From the NCBI GenBank assembly GCA_016178725.1, contig JACOSV010000032.1, forward strand, positions 1-64,000: a DNA stretch of 64,000 nucleotides. Direction: 5' to 3'. Below, one piece after another: positions 27,070-35,096 of the stretch (positions are counted from its first letter, which is position 1; each line of letters starts with the position of its first letter). The position numbers and the translations under genes are program-made. The stretch comes from Candidatus Eiseniibacteriota bacterium (lineage in GTDB: Bacteria; Eisenbacteria; RBG-16-71-46). The notes beneath the pieces are model-generated. The model was not told the origin of the DNA and searched no databases. It saw nothing but the letters and a program-made list of their open reading frames with translations.

Positions 27070-27452
27070 GTCTTGTTGCGCGCTTTCTCGGCCTCGGCCT
27101 GATACTTCGACGGGCACTTGACCAGCAGCTGGTCCGCCTCGAAGCGGCCCTCGTGGTAGCGCCCGATCGCCACGATCGACGTCGCCTGATCGAAGTTCCC
27201 GGGGATCACGCCGCGGAACTCGACCGGCAGCACCTCGCCCTTGTCGTCCTTGAGCCGGAAGCTCAAGTACTGCTCCTGCTGCTTGAGCACGTACTGCTTG
27301 TCGGCGAGCGTGCCGTTGACCTGCACCATCCCGCTCGCCTTGCGCGCTTCGGCGAACGAGATGTAGGGCGTCACCGTCTTCCGGAAGCTGCTGACGCCGA
27401 CCAGCGCGGCGACGACGACCAGCGCCAGCGCCACGATCACTTTGAGATTCAT
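27066..27452 (-). CDS. ccmE: heme chaperone CcmE, cysteine (CxxxY) variant
   Basis: This 128-residue CcmE has one N-terminal membrane anchor (VIVALALVVVAALVGV), then the OB-fold periplasmic domain (VQVNGTLA, LSFRLKDDKGEVLPVEFRGVIPGNF). Canonical CcmE binds heme covalently through a histidine in HxxxY. Here the equivalent site is Cys113-Pro-Ser-Lys-Tyr117, a CxxxY motif like that described for Desulfovibrio and archaeal Ccm systems (system I*). The ATG overlaps the stop of the tiny ccmD. The gene order A-B-C-D-E-F supports the identity independently of the motif. Confidence 0.93.
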   Translation of the reverse strand: MNLKVIVALALVVVAALVGVSSFRKTVTPYISFAEARKASGMVQVNGTLADKQYVLKQQEQYLSFRLKDDKGEVLPVEFRGVIPGNFDQATSIVAIGRYHEGRFEADQLLVKCPSKYQAEAEKARNKT

Positions 27453-27556
27453 CGCTTCTCCAGCTCCTTCACCCGCCGCTCGAGCCGGGTCAGGTAGAAC
27501 CAGAGCAGGACCCAGACCAACAGCGCGACCGCCAGCACCACTACGTTTCCGCTCAC
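27449..27556 (-). CDS. ccmD: CcmD-like one-helix membrane protein
   Basis: This is a very short frame of 35 residues, from a GTG at 27556 (GTGA overlap with the ccmC stop) to a TGA overlapping the ccmE ATG. It encodes a hydrophobic helix (VVVLAVALLVWVLLWFYL) followed by a charged end (TRLERRVKELEKR), as in CcmD or CcdA-like helper peptides. CcmD keeps CcmE associated with CcmC and the CcmAB transporter. The position between ccmC and ccmE and the coupling on both sides make it convincing despite its size. Confidence 0.85.
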   Translation of the reverse strand: MSGNVVVLAVALLVWVLLWFYLTRLERRVKELEKR

Positions 27557-28215
27557 AGCATACCCCCCGCGGCCGTATCCCGCACTTGCTCCAATCGTGC
27601 AATCCGCACGCGCAGCGACTGGATCCAGAAGAACAGTCCCGTGAACCCGATCAGCATGGCGTAGAACACCGTGCGGATCTTCGGGTCCATGTCGAGCTTG
27701 CCGCGCGGGTTGATGATCGGATCGGGATGGAGCGAGAAGTAGATGCGCGGCACGACGAAGATCAGGAACGGCACCGAGACGAACGCGATCGCCGAGTAGA
27801 TCGCCGAGAGCCGTGCGCGGCGCTCACCGGGATCGATCGCGGCGCGCAGCGCGAGGTACGCGGCGTACGTCAGCAGCAGGAAGAAGATCGAGGTCTCGCG
27901 CGGATCCCAGTTCCAGTACGAGCCCCACATCGCCTTGGCCCAGATCGAGCCGCTGATCGTCGCGGCGACGCAGAAGAGGATGCCGATCTCGGCCGCGGCC
28001 GCCGCCTGATGGTCGTGGTCCATGTCGCGGCGCTTGAGATAGAGGATGCTGTGGAGCATCGACCAGCCGAGCGCCAGCACCGTGACCCACGCCGCCGGGA
28101 TGTGGAAGTAGAGGACGCGCGTCGTCTCGCCCAGGACCGGCACCAGCGGCGCCCACAGGAACCCGGCGACGATCCAGCCGCCGATCCACAGCAGCAGCAG
28201 CACGCGGGCGATCAC
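27553..28215 (-). CDS. ccmC: heme exporter/transfer protein CcmC
   Basis: This 220-residue protein with six membrane spans loads heme onto CcmE. The tryptophan-rich motif WGSYWNWDPRETSIFFLLL (about residues 97-115) is diagnostic. Conserved histidines flank it (YFHIPAAW near residue 37, and the SLHPDP loop). It starts at GTG four bases after ccmB and overlaps ccmD. The C-terminus ends in a basic helix. Confidence 0.95.
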   Translation of the reverse strand: MIARVLLLLWIGGWIVAGFLWAPLVPVLGETTRVLYFHIPAAWVTVLALGWSMLHSILYLKRRDMDHDHQAAAAAEIGILFCVAATISGSIWAKAMWGSYWNWDPRETSIFFLLLTYAAYLALRAAIDPGERRARLSAIYSAIAFVSVPFLIFVVPRIYFSLHPDPIINPRGKLDMDPKIRTVFYAMLIGFTGLFFWIQSLRVRIARLEQVRDTAAGGML

Positions 28216-28219
28216 GACG

Positions 28220-28891
28220 CTAGTCTTCCCACAGGTGGTCGTAGAGGAGCAAACTCGCGGCGAAGAGCAGCGCCGCGTACGCGCCCAGGAGCTTCGCGTC
28301 GGGCGCGATCGAGCCGCCCATCCACTGCGCGCGCGTGCCGCTCACCGCCGCGGCCAGCACCGGCAGCAGCAGCGGCAGCGAGACGCCGGCGAACAGCGCG
28401 CCACGGCCGCGCGTCTGCGCGATCACCGCCCCGACCAGCGTCGCGGCGCAGGCGAGCGCCACACTCCCGAGTGCCAGCAGCAGCACGAACCCGCCGCCGA
28501 TCGCGGGTGCGCCCATCAGCACCACGAACAGCGGCACCGTGACGATCTCGATCACGGCGAGAAAGACGATGTTGAACAGCAGCTTGCCGAGCGCGATCGC
28601 GGTCGGCGAGGCGACGAGCCGCAGCATCGTCAGCGTGTGGCCCTCGACCTCGCGCACGAACGCGTGGCTCAACGAGGCGAGCGAGGCGAACAGCAGCACC
28701 ACCCAGAGCAGCGCCGCGAGCACGTCCACGCGGTCGCTCAAGCGGCCGACGGCGAAGCTCACGCCGGCGAGCGAGGTGACCGCGAACAGCAGCGCCGCGT
28801 TGAGCCCGTAGCGCGTGCGCCATTCGCTGACGCACTCCTTACGCAGAATGGCCCAGACCGCGGCCGCGGAGCTCGATCCGCTGGTCGGCAA
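28220..28891 (-). CDS. ccmB: heme exporter membrane subunit CcmB
   Basis: This 223-residue protein with six predicted membrane segments is the permease of the CcmAB ABC transporter, whose ATP hydrolysis releases holo-CcmE. The typical N-terminus (AVWAILRKECVSEWRTRYGL) and HAFVREVEGHTLTMLRLVASP are present. The conserved N-terminal segment requires starting at the TTG at 28891, which overlaps the ccmA coding end by 53 bases. A later GTG at 28831 would remove part of it. Confidence 0.88.
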   Translation of the reverse strand: MPTSGSSSAAAVWAILRKECVSEWRTRYGLNAALLFAVTSLAGVSFAVGRLSDRVDVLAALLWVVLLFASLASLSHAFVREVEGHTLTMLRLVASPTAIALGKLLFNIVFLAVIEIVTVPLFVVLMGAPAIGGGFVLLLALGSVALACAATLVGAVIAQTRGRGALFAGVSLPLLLPVLAAAVSGTRAQWMGGSIAPDAKLLGAYAALLFAASLLLYDHLWED

Positions 28892-29477
28892 GCCGTCCCT
28901 CCGTCTCGTCGTTGGTCGCGATCACCACGATGCGCTTCTGTCGCTCGTCGGCGACGATGCGCGCGAGCGCCGCGCGGCCGTCGTCGTCGAGGTGGCTCGA
29001 CGGCTCGTCGAGCAGCAGGACGCCCGGCGCGTGCATCAGCGCGAACGCGAGCCGCAGGCGCTGCTTCATGCCCGAGGACAGCGCGGCGACGCGATCGTTC
29101 GCGCGCGACCCGAGGCCGACGCGGTCGAGCGCCGCGCGGACGCTGGTCGCGGCGTCGCGGTCGCCGCGGGCGTTCGCCGCGAACGTGAGGTTCTCGGCGA
29201 CCGTCAGCTCGTCGTAGAACGCGAGATCGGGCGACGCGAAGCCGACGCTGGCGCGGTGTTCTTCGCGCGATGCGGCGCGACCTGCGACCGTCAGCCGGCA
29301 CGCGCCCGCGCTCGGGCGCAGCAGCCCCGCCATGATTCGCAGCAGCGTGCTCTTGCCCGAGCCGTTGGCGCCGGTGACGGCGATCGCGGTCGGGGCGCCG
29401 AACGAGAAGCTCACCGGCTCGAGGCCGACGCGCGCGCCGTAGCGATGCGCGAGGTTCGTGGCCTCGAGGCCCGTCAA
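28839..29477 (-). CDS. ccmA: heme exporter ATPase CcmA
   Basis: This 212-residue ABC ATPase has Walker A GANGSGKST (about residues 36-44), a signature LSSGMKQRLRLA, Walker B VLLLDEPSSHLD and a switch region ATNDE. It powers the CcmAB complex in cytochrome c maturation. It starts at a TTG inside a TTGA overlap with the nrnA stop. The unusual asparagine in the H-loop position (ATNDET rather than ATHD) is visible and could affect catalysis. Confidence 0.9.
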   Translation of the reverse strand: MTGLEATNLAHRYGARVGLEPVSFSFGAPTAIAVTGANGSGKSTLLRIMAGLLRPSAGACRLTVAGRAASREEHRASVGFASPDLAFYDELTVAENLTFAANARGDRDAATSVRAALDRVGLGSRANDRVAALSSGMKQRLRLAFALMHAPGVLLLDEPSSHLDDDGRAALARIVADERQKRIVVIATNDETEGRLADQRIELRGRGLGHSA

Positions 29478-30478
29478 ACGACCGCCGCGCGCACCAGCTC
29501 GCCGAGCGCCGGCAGCACGCGCTCGCGCACCTCGGCGCGCGTCCCGCGCAGCAGCACGCCGGCCGCGTGCACGTGGCCGCCGCCGCCGAGCCGCGACGCC
29601 ACCTGATCGATCGAGACGCGGCCGGTCGAACGCAGGCTCACCTTCACCTTGCCCGGGTCCACTTCGCTGAAGAGCGCCACCACCTCGACGCCCCCGATCG
29701 TGCGCGGCAGGTCCACGAGGCCGTCGGTGTCGGCGCCGACGAGGCCGTGGCGCTGGAACTGTTCGGGCGCGGCTTCGAGGACGACCAGCCGCCCGTCTTC
29801 GAGCATCTCGAGCGCACTCAACACCTCGCCGAAGAACCGCAGCCGCCCGGCCGAGGCGTGCGAGTGCACGTCGGAGTGGAGCCGCTGCGGGTCGAGGCCG
29901 TGCGTCAGCAGCTCCGCCGCCATGCGGTGCGCGTGCGAGTCGGTGTTCGAGTAGCGGAACGATCCGGTGTCGGTCATCAGCGCCACGTAGAGCGCCTCGG
30001 CGATCGTCCGCGTGATCGTGCCGCCGCCCTCGCGGATCAGGTCGTAGATGATCTCACCGGTCGCCGCCTTCTCGGGTTCGATCACGTTGACCTGACCGAA
30101 GCCCGCGTGCGAGACGTGATGATCCACGACCGCGATCGGGATCGCGTGGCGGTCGAAGTGCTGCGCCACGCGGCCGACGCGCTGGCGGTTGCTGGTGTCG
30201 AGCACGATCACCGCGTCGGCCTCGGTGAACCGGCGCTCGGCGACCTCGGGCTCGTACGACTCGTACGCCACGTCGCGACCGAGGAACGTGAAGTTGAGCG
30301 GCATGACCGCATCGTTCAGGACGCGCGCCTCGCGCCCCGACTGCGCGAGCCAGAGCGCCAGCGCCGTCTCGCTGCCGAGCCCGTCGCCGTCGGGATTGAT
30401 GTGCGTGGTGAGCAGGAAGCGGCGGTGCCTGGCGATGAACTCGTGGAACGCCGCGCGCGGCGTGCTCACCGGATTCAT
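29474..30478 (-). CDS. nrnA: DHH/DHHA1 phosphoesterase, NrnA-type
   Basis: This 334-residue bifunctional oligoribonuclease/pAp phosphatase family member has N-terminal metal motifs THINPDGDGLGSE and IVLDTSN, the DHH triad in VVDHHVSHAG, and MTDTGSFRYSNT. The C-terminal DHHA1 domain has RLGGGGHVHAAG. NrnA finishes the decay of 2-5-nucleotide RNAs and removes 3'-phosphoadenosine 5'-phosphate made by sulfate assimilation. The ATG overlaps the pdxT stop, and the stop overlaps ccmA. Confidence 0.93.
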   Translation of the reverse strand: MNPVSTPRAAFHEFIARHRRFLLTTHINPDGDGLGSETALALWLAQSGREARVLNDAVMPLNFTFLGRDVAYESYEPEVAERRFTEADAVIVLDTSNRQRVGRVAQHFDRHAIPIAVVDHHVSHAGFGQVNVIEPEKAATGEIIYDLIREGGGTITRTIAEALYVALMTDTGSFRYSNTDSHAHRMAAELLTHGLDPQRLHSDVHSHASAGRLRFFGEVLSALEMLEDGRLVVLEAAPEQFQRHGLVGADTDGLVDLPRTIGGVEVVALFSEVDPGKVKVSLRSTGRVSIDQVASRLGGGGHVHAAGVLLRGTRAEVRERVLPALGELVRAAVV

Positions 30479-31155
30479 CGCGCCCCGCGGCGCACGGCGA
30501 CCGCGCTCTCGACCGCCGGCAGCCGCAATCCCGCGACCTCGGTCAGGAACCAGCGGTGGAAGCGCAGATCGCTCGTCAGTTCGGGATGGAAGCAGAGGCC
30601 GACGATCCTCCCCGCGCGCACGCCGACGATTTCGCCCGCCGCGGCGCCGTCGGCGGGCGTGCGGGTGCGGCGCGCGACGATGTCGACGCCCGCGCCGACG
30701 CGGCGGATGCGCGGCGCGCGAATGAAGACGCCGTGGAACGTGCCGCCCACGACCGGCGCGTCGAGATCGGCATGGAACGAGTCGATCTGCCGGCCGTACG
30801 CGTTGCGATCGACGCCGATGTCGAGCACGCCGAACGACGGCGCCGGCAGCAGGTCCGCCTCGCGCGCGAGCAGGATCACGCCCGCACAGGTGGCGAGCAC
30901 CGGCTTCGTGCGCACGAACTCGGCGAGCGGATCGTAGAGCCGGTTCGCGACCAGGAGCCGCAGCATCGTCGTCGACTCGCCGCCCGGCATCGCCAGCGCG
31001 TCGAGCCCCTCGAGATCGGCGGGCAGCGTCACGCGGCCGACGTCACAGCCGAGCGCCGCGAACGAGGCGCGATGGCAGGCGAAGTCGCCCTGCAGCGCGA
31101 GAACGCCGACGCGCGGTGCCGCGAGCGCGGGTTTGGCCGATTCGCGCACGCTCAC
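30475..31155 (-). CDS. pdxT: pyridoxal 5'-phosphate synthase glutaminase subunit PdxT
   Basis: This 226-residue class I glutaminase delivers ammonia to PdxS for PLP synthesis. Visible are [30 protein letters not shown], the nucleophile in [12 protein letters not shown], and the catalytic pair in [18 protein letters not shown]. It starts at GTG overlapping the pdxS stop, the usual pdxST coupling. It belongs to the long coupled operon that continues into nrnA and the ccm genes. Confidence 0.96.
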   Translation of the reverse strand: MSVRESAKPALAAPRVGVLALQGDFACHRASFAALGCDVGRVTLPADLEGLDALAMPGGESTTMLRLLVANRLYDPLAEFVRTKPVLATCAGVILLAREADLLPAPSFGVLDIGVDRNAYGRQIDSFHADLDAPVVGGTFHGVFIRAPRIRRVGAGVDIVARRTRTPADGAAAGEIVGVRAGRIVGLCFHPELTSDLRFHRWFLTEVAGLRLPAVESAVAVRRGAR

Positions 31156-32066
31156 CAGCCCCGCTTGGCCAGCTGCTGCTCCTCGGGAATCGCGTCGGTG
31201 GCGATCCCGCGCATCGCGCGCGGCAGGCCTTCGCTGATCTCGGCCAGGATCTCCGGGCGATCGTAGTGCGTGACCGCCTTCACCACCGCCTGCGCGGTGC
31301 GCAGCTGGTCGCGGCGCTGATCTTCGGGCTTCTGGTCGAGCCCGACCTCGAAGATGCCCGAGCCGACGAACACCGCCTCGGCGCCGAGCTGCACCATCAA
31401 CGCCGCGTCCGCCGGCGTCGCGACACCGCCCGCCGCGAAGTTCGGCACCGGCAGCTTGCCGGTGCGCGCCACCTGCTTCACCACCTCGAACGGCGCGCCG
31501 AGCGCCTTCGCCTCGGCCATCAACTCGTCTTCGCGCAGCGACGCCAGCTTCTTGATTCCCTTCTGCACCGCGCGCATGTGGCGCACCGCTTCGACCACGT
31601 CGCCGGTGCCCGCCTCGCCCTTGGTGCGGATCATCGCCGCGCCCTCGCCGATCCGGCGCAGCGCCTCGCCCAGATCGCGGCAGCCGCACACGAACGGGAC
31701 CTTGAAGTCGTGCTTCCAGATGTGGTGCTCGGTGTCGGCGGGCGTCAGCACTTCGCTCTCGTCGATGAAGTCGACGCCGAGCGATTCCAGGATCTGCGCC
31801 TCGGCGATGTGGCCGATGCGGCACTTGGCCATCACCGGGATCGAGACCGACGCCTCGATCTCCTTGATGAGCCGCGGATCGGACATGCGCGCGACGCCGC
31901 CCTCGCGGCGGATGCGCGCCGGGATGCGCTCGAGCGCCATCACCGCCGCGGCGCCCGCCTCCTCGGCGATGCGCGCCTGATCGGCGGTCATCACGTCCAT
32001 GATCACTCCGCCCTTGAGCATCTCCGCCAGACCCACCTTGAGGCGGAACTGATCCTGGTGACTCAT
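31152..32066 (-). CDS. pdxS: pyridoxal 5'-phosphate synthase lyase subunit PdxS
   Basis: This 304-residue PLP synthase combines ribose 5-phosphate, glyceraldehyde 3-phosphate and PdxT-derived ammonia. The sequence is highly conserved: [21 protein letters not shown] (lysine and aspartates of the active site), [43 protein letters not shown] and VFVGSGIF. I choose the ATG at 32066 because it has a strong GGAGAGGAG ribosome site seven bases upstream. An in-frame GTG at 32090 overlaps the desulfurase stop and would add eight residues. Confidence 0.97.
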   Translation of the reverse strand: MSHQDQFRLKVGLAEMLKGGVIMDVMTADQARIAEEAGAAAVMALERIPARIRREGGVARMSDPRLIKEIEASVSIPVMAKCRIGHIAEAQILESLGVDFIDESEVLTPADTEHHIWKHDFKVPFVCGCRDLGEALRRIGEGAAMIRTKGEAGTGDVVEAVRHMRAVQKGIKKLASLREDELMAEAKALGAPFEVVKQVARTGKLPVPNFAAGGVATPADAALMVQLGAEAVFVGSGIFEVGLDQKPEDQRRDQLRTAQAVVKAVTHYDRPEILAEISEGLPRAMRGIATDAIPEEQQLAKRGW

Positions 32067-32086
32067 CGACTCGCTCCTCTCCGCGC

Positions 32087-33346
32087 TCACGCGCTGGCCC
32101 TGCTCATCCGCGTCGCCGGGTCGTCCGCGCCCAGCGACCGCAGGCGCTCAACAGTACTCGCAGTCACGGCGACGATGCGATCCACGTCGCTTTCGATGCT
32201 CCCCTCCCCCAGCGAGAACCGCACGCTCGCGTGCGCGTCCTCGGGGCGGAGCCCCAGTGCGATCAGCACGTGCGAGGGGCCCGCCGCCGCTGCGCTGCAC
32301 GCCGAGCCGGTCGAGACCGTGATGCCCTCGCGATCGAGCTCGTGCAGCACCGCCTCGCCGTCGACACCGGCGAAGCACACGTTGACGATACCTTGGATGC
32401 GCGCGTCGCGCGCGCCGTTGAGCCGGGCGCCCGGAATGCGCTCGATCAGTTGATCGAGCAGCCGGTCGCCGAGCGCGTTGATCGCGGCGTTCGCGCCGGC
32501 TGCGAGCGCGGCCCGCGCGCGGCGGGCGGCGGCGCCGAGGCCGACGATCGCCGGCAGATTCTCGGTGCCGGCGCGGCGCGAGCGCTCCTGATGGCCGCCG
32601 TGGATCTGCGGCACGAGCCGAGTGCGGCGGCGGACGTAGAGCGCCGCGGCGCCGAGCGGGCCGTGGAACTTGTGCCCCGCGAGCGAGAGCAGATCCACGC
32701 CGAGGTCGTCCACGCCGACCGGGATCTTGCCGACGCCCTGGATCGCGTCGCAGTGCATCTTCGCGCCGGCCGCGTGCGCTGCGCCGGCGATCTCGGTGAT
32801 CGGCTGGATCGTGCCAATCTCGTTGTTGACGAGCATCACCGAGACCAGCGCCACGTCCGGCGTGAGCGCCGCACGCAGGCGCGCGAGGTCGATGAGGCCG
32901 TCCGAGTCGACCGGGACGATCGTGAGGTCGAAGCCGCGCGATTCGAGATAGCGCGCCGACTCGAGGACCGAGAGGTGCTCGATCGCCGAGACGACGATGC
33001 GGCGCCTCGCCGCGCCACGCTCGCGCCCCGTCGCGTCGCGCCCGGCGGCTGTGCCCCGCCCCGCGTCGAGCGCCGCCGCCTCCATCACGCCGGTGAGCGC
33101 GAGATCGTTGGCTTCGGACCCCGTTGCGGTGAAGACGATCTCCTCGGGCGTGGCTTGGATCAGCGTGGCCACGTCCGCCCGCGCCGACTCGATCGCCTCG
33201 CGCGCCGCCTCGCCGCGGCGATGGACGGACGATGGATTGCCGAACGCGTCACCGAGGTACGGCGCCATCGCTGCCACGACTTCCGGCGCGGGCGCCGTCG
33301 TCGCCGCGTGGTCGGCGTAGATCTCGCGGGTGTCAGATGCTGGCAT
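32087..33346 (-). CDS. cysteine desulfurase (IscS/NifS family)
   Basis: This 419-residue PLP enzyme converts cysteine to alanine and a protein-bound persulfide for Fe-S, tRNA or cofactor sulfur supply. Family motifs are [14 protein letters not shown] at the N-terminus, [36 protein letters not shown], the PLP lysine in [12 protein letters not shown], and the loop cysteine in VSTGSACSA. An insertion of about 20 residues, [23 protein letters not shown], precedes the HxxV motif. No iscU or mnmA follows. It is coupled with pdxS, the source of its own cofactor. It starts nine bases after a small gene of the toxin-like unit. Confidence 0.93.
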   Translation of the reverse strand: MPASDTREIYADHAATTAPAPEVVAAMAPYLGDAFGNPSSVHRRGEAAREAIESARADVATLIQATPEEIVFTATGSEANDLALTGVMEAAALDAGRGTAAGRDATGRERGAARRRIVVSAIEHLSVLESARYLESRGFDLTIVPVDSDGLIDLARLRAALTPDVALVSVMLVNNEIGTIQPITEIAGAAHAAGAKMHCDAIQGVGKIPVGVDDLGVDLLSLAGHKFHGPLGAAALYVRRRTRLVPQIHGGHQERSRRAGTENLPAIVGLGAAARRARAALAAGANAAINALGDRLLDQLIERIPGARLNGARDARIQGIVNVCFAGVDGEAVLHELDREGITVSTGSACSAAAAGPSHVLIALGLRPEDAHASVRFSLGEGSIESDVDRIVAVTASTVERLRSLGADDPATRMSRASA

Positions 33347-33355
33347 GGTCGTGTG

Positions 33356-33562
33356 CTATGCCCTCCCCTCATCTTCCGGCACTGGGATATCTTCGGGCTG
33401 GACCCACTTGACGCGGCCATCCTTCCAGATTGCCACAGGATTGCCAGCAAGCCTGTGGCGCCAGAGGGCTTCCTGAACCGCCAACCGCAGGGCGCGCAGG
33501 ATGCGTGGGATGTCGTCGACCCGCTGGGCCGGGGTCAGGTCGGAATCTAGGGGCTCGGTCAT
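33356..33562 (-). CDS. 68-residue partner protein of the AbiEi/zeta-like fusion
   Basis: This small acidic-ended protein of unknown fold starts at an ATG in an ATGA overlap with the stop of the large fusion gene. It contains a helical stretch (AQRVDDIPRILRALRLAVQEALWRHRLAGNP as two pieces) and a short beta-like AIWKDGRVKWVQPEDIPV. Small proteins with an IWKDGKVVW-type motif are, as I recall, often found next to zeta-like kinases. It could be the antitoxin or a regulator of the kinase. That role is inferred only from tight coupling and size. Confidence 0.65.
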   Translation of the reverse strand: MTEPLDSDLTPAQRVDDIPRILRALRLAVQEALWRHRLAGNPVAIWKDGRVKWVQPEDIPVPEDEGRA

Positions 33563-34989
33563 CGTGGCTCCTTCAGGTTGTCCCAGGCGGTCGTGTTGGC
33601 GATGACGGGAGGAGCGCCGGCGGCCTGCGACGCGATCAGGCGCGGTCCTCCAAGTTCCGCATTGTCGTAGACCTGCCAACTGTCGACTTCCATAGCGTAG
33701 CAGGTAAGCAGATTCCTCAAGCCAGCGCGGAAGCGCCGTCGCACCACGTCATCGGGCACATGGTGGCCGCCCCGTCTCACCCGTTCTAAAACCCTCGCAA
33801 TGGCGAGTTCGGGAGCAGGCAGCGATAGGAAGATCAAGTGGACGCGGTAGCCGGAGGATCGAAGTTCTCGAAGCCATCGCGCATGGCCGCGCCCGGCGAG
33901 CGTGGTCTCGAAAGCGAAGTCACGACGCTCTCTCGCGACAAAACGGAGGCGCTCCAGCATCACGCGGCCGGCGGCGACGGCGGCGGCCTCGGGCCTGTAA
34001 GCCGATAGGCCCTGCGCGATCGTATCGGCGTTGACGAACTCCTCGACCGCGAGCGCTCCACGCAGCAGGTGTGGTGCGCTCGTGCTCTTGCCTGCGCCAT
34101 TGGGACCAGCCAGCACCACCACTAATGACGTTCGCGGAGCCATGGGCAAGGTCTCCTTGGCGAACGCTGCGATCTCCTTGTGCCTCGGTTTGTAACTCTC
34201 GCCATCTGGTGCTGCCTCCGGCGGGGCAAGGTCTGGGGGGACGATGACGTTCCATCTGCGGACCAATCGGCCCGGCTGGCGACGATCGAGGTAGACCGGC
34301 CCACTCGGTCGCTGCGCTTCGAGAGAAGCCAGCAGTTTCCCGGGTGTCAGCCAGCGGCGTGCATGCGTCTCGAGCAGATAGCCGAGGCGCGCGGTCAGAA
34401 GTGGCCGCGCGACTAGCCGCAGATAGCGACCAAGCACGTCGAAGTCCAACGCTTCGACCGAATCGAGCGAGCGCCAGACCTCTTCCATTCCACCCGCCAG
34501 ATCCGGTCGGTCGAGCACGTCCACGACCGTCCTCTCGAGCACGGTGACACGGACCGCAGCGCCTGCGCGCTCACGACTGACGACGAACGGCTCGTTGCTG
34601 TGTCGAAGCGCGGCACGTGGCCGGACCGGCACGTAGTGGCGGCGCTGGAATTGAAGCGCCCGAGTCTTCGACCAGGTGACGAAGAACACCCGACTGAAGG
34701 CACTCTGTGCGTGGCCGAGCGCCTCGAGCGCGCTGTGGTAGGCGACGGCGGCGTCCGGGGCGAGGCGCGAGGCCAGGACCAGCGGATCGACAGGTGCTTT
34801 CGACTCGCCCTTGTCGGTGCCGAGCCGAACGTAGACGCCGCGGCGCACGGTGTGCAGGCGACCAGCGCGCCGCCACGTCTGGAGGAGCTTGGTCACCGTT
34901 GCCGGTGCACGCTCCCCCGGTCCGAGCGCGCGCGCGAACTCATGGCGGCTGAATACGGCGTGAGTGTGGAGGAATTCCGCTGGTTTCAT
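33559..34989 (-). CDS. fused AbiEi-like winged helix and zeta-toxin-like kinase
   Basis: This 476-residue single frame holds two usually separate parts. Residues 1-270 resemble AbiEi-family antitoxins or regulators: a winged-helix start (VFSRHEFARAL to LLQTWRRAGRLHTVRRGVYV) and then a restriction-endonuclease-like or DUF4095-like C-part (VAYHSALEALG, VTVLERTVVDVLDRP). Residues 288-476 are a P-loop kinase of the zeta-toxin type, with Walker A GPNGAGKS at 295-302, VNADTIAQGLS, FETTLAGRGH and basic lid residues RVRRGGHHVP. A methionine at 283 (position 34143) could be an internal start for a free kinase. An inverted-repeat operator lies just upstream of the ATG, and a 68-residue gene overlaps the end. 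A self-regulated toxin-antitoxin role is inference. Confidence 0.78.
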   Translation of the reverse strand: MKPAEFLHTHAVFSRHEFARALGPGERAPATVTKLLQTWRRAGRLHTVRRGVYVRLGTDKGESKAPVDPLVLASRLAPDAAVAYHSALEALGHAQSAFSRVFFVTWSKTRALQFQRRHYVPVRPRAALRHSNEPFVVSRERAGAAVRVTVLERTVVDVLDRPDLAGGMEEVWRSLDSVEALDFDVLGRYLRLVARPLLTARLGYLLETHARRWLTPGKLLASLEAQRPSGPVYLDRRQPGRLVRRWNVIVPPDLAPPEAAPDGESYKPRHKEIAAFAKETLPMAPRTSLVVVLAGPNGAGKSTSAPHLLRGALAVEEFVNADTIAQGLSAYRPEAAAVAAGRVMLERLRFVARERRDFAFETTLAGRGHARWLRELRSSGYRVHLIFLSLPAPELAIARVLERVRRGGHHVPDDVVRRRFRAGLRNLLTCYAMEVDSWQVYDNAELGGPRLIASQAAGAPPVIANTTAWDNLKEPR

Positions 34990-35005
34990 TGCACTCGATC
35001 TCCGG

Positions 35006-35027
35006 AACTGGCAAGAACATGCCAGTT
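35006..35027. promoter_or_regulatory. inverted-repeat operator upstream of the fused AbiEi/zeta-like gene
   Basis: A perfect inverted repeat, AACTGGCA (35006-35013), AGAACA spacer, TGCCAGTT (35020-35027), ends 17 bases before the ATG at 34989. AbiEi antitoxins are known to bind inverted repeats at their own promoters through the winged helix, so an autoregulatory operator is likely. The promoter hexamers themselves are not clear; TTGCAT just upstream is a weak -35 candidate. Confidence 0.6.
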
Positions 35028-35096
35028 ACGCGGATTGAATGCAAGTATTGGATACACCTCAACTCCTCGAGCCCCCGGTCGGGCGTCGTGAGCGGG

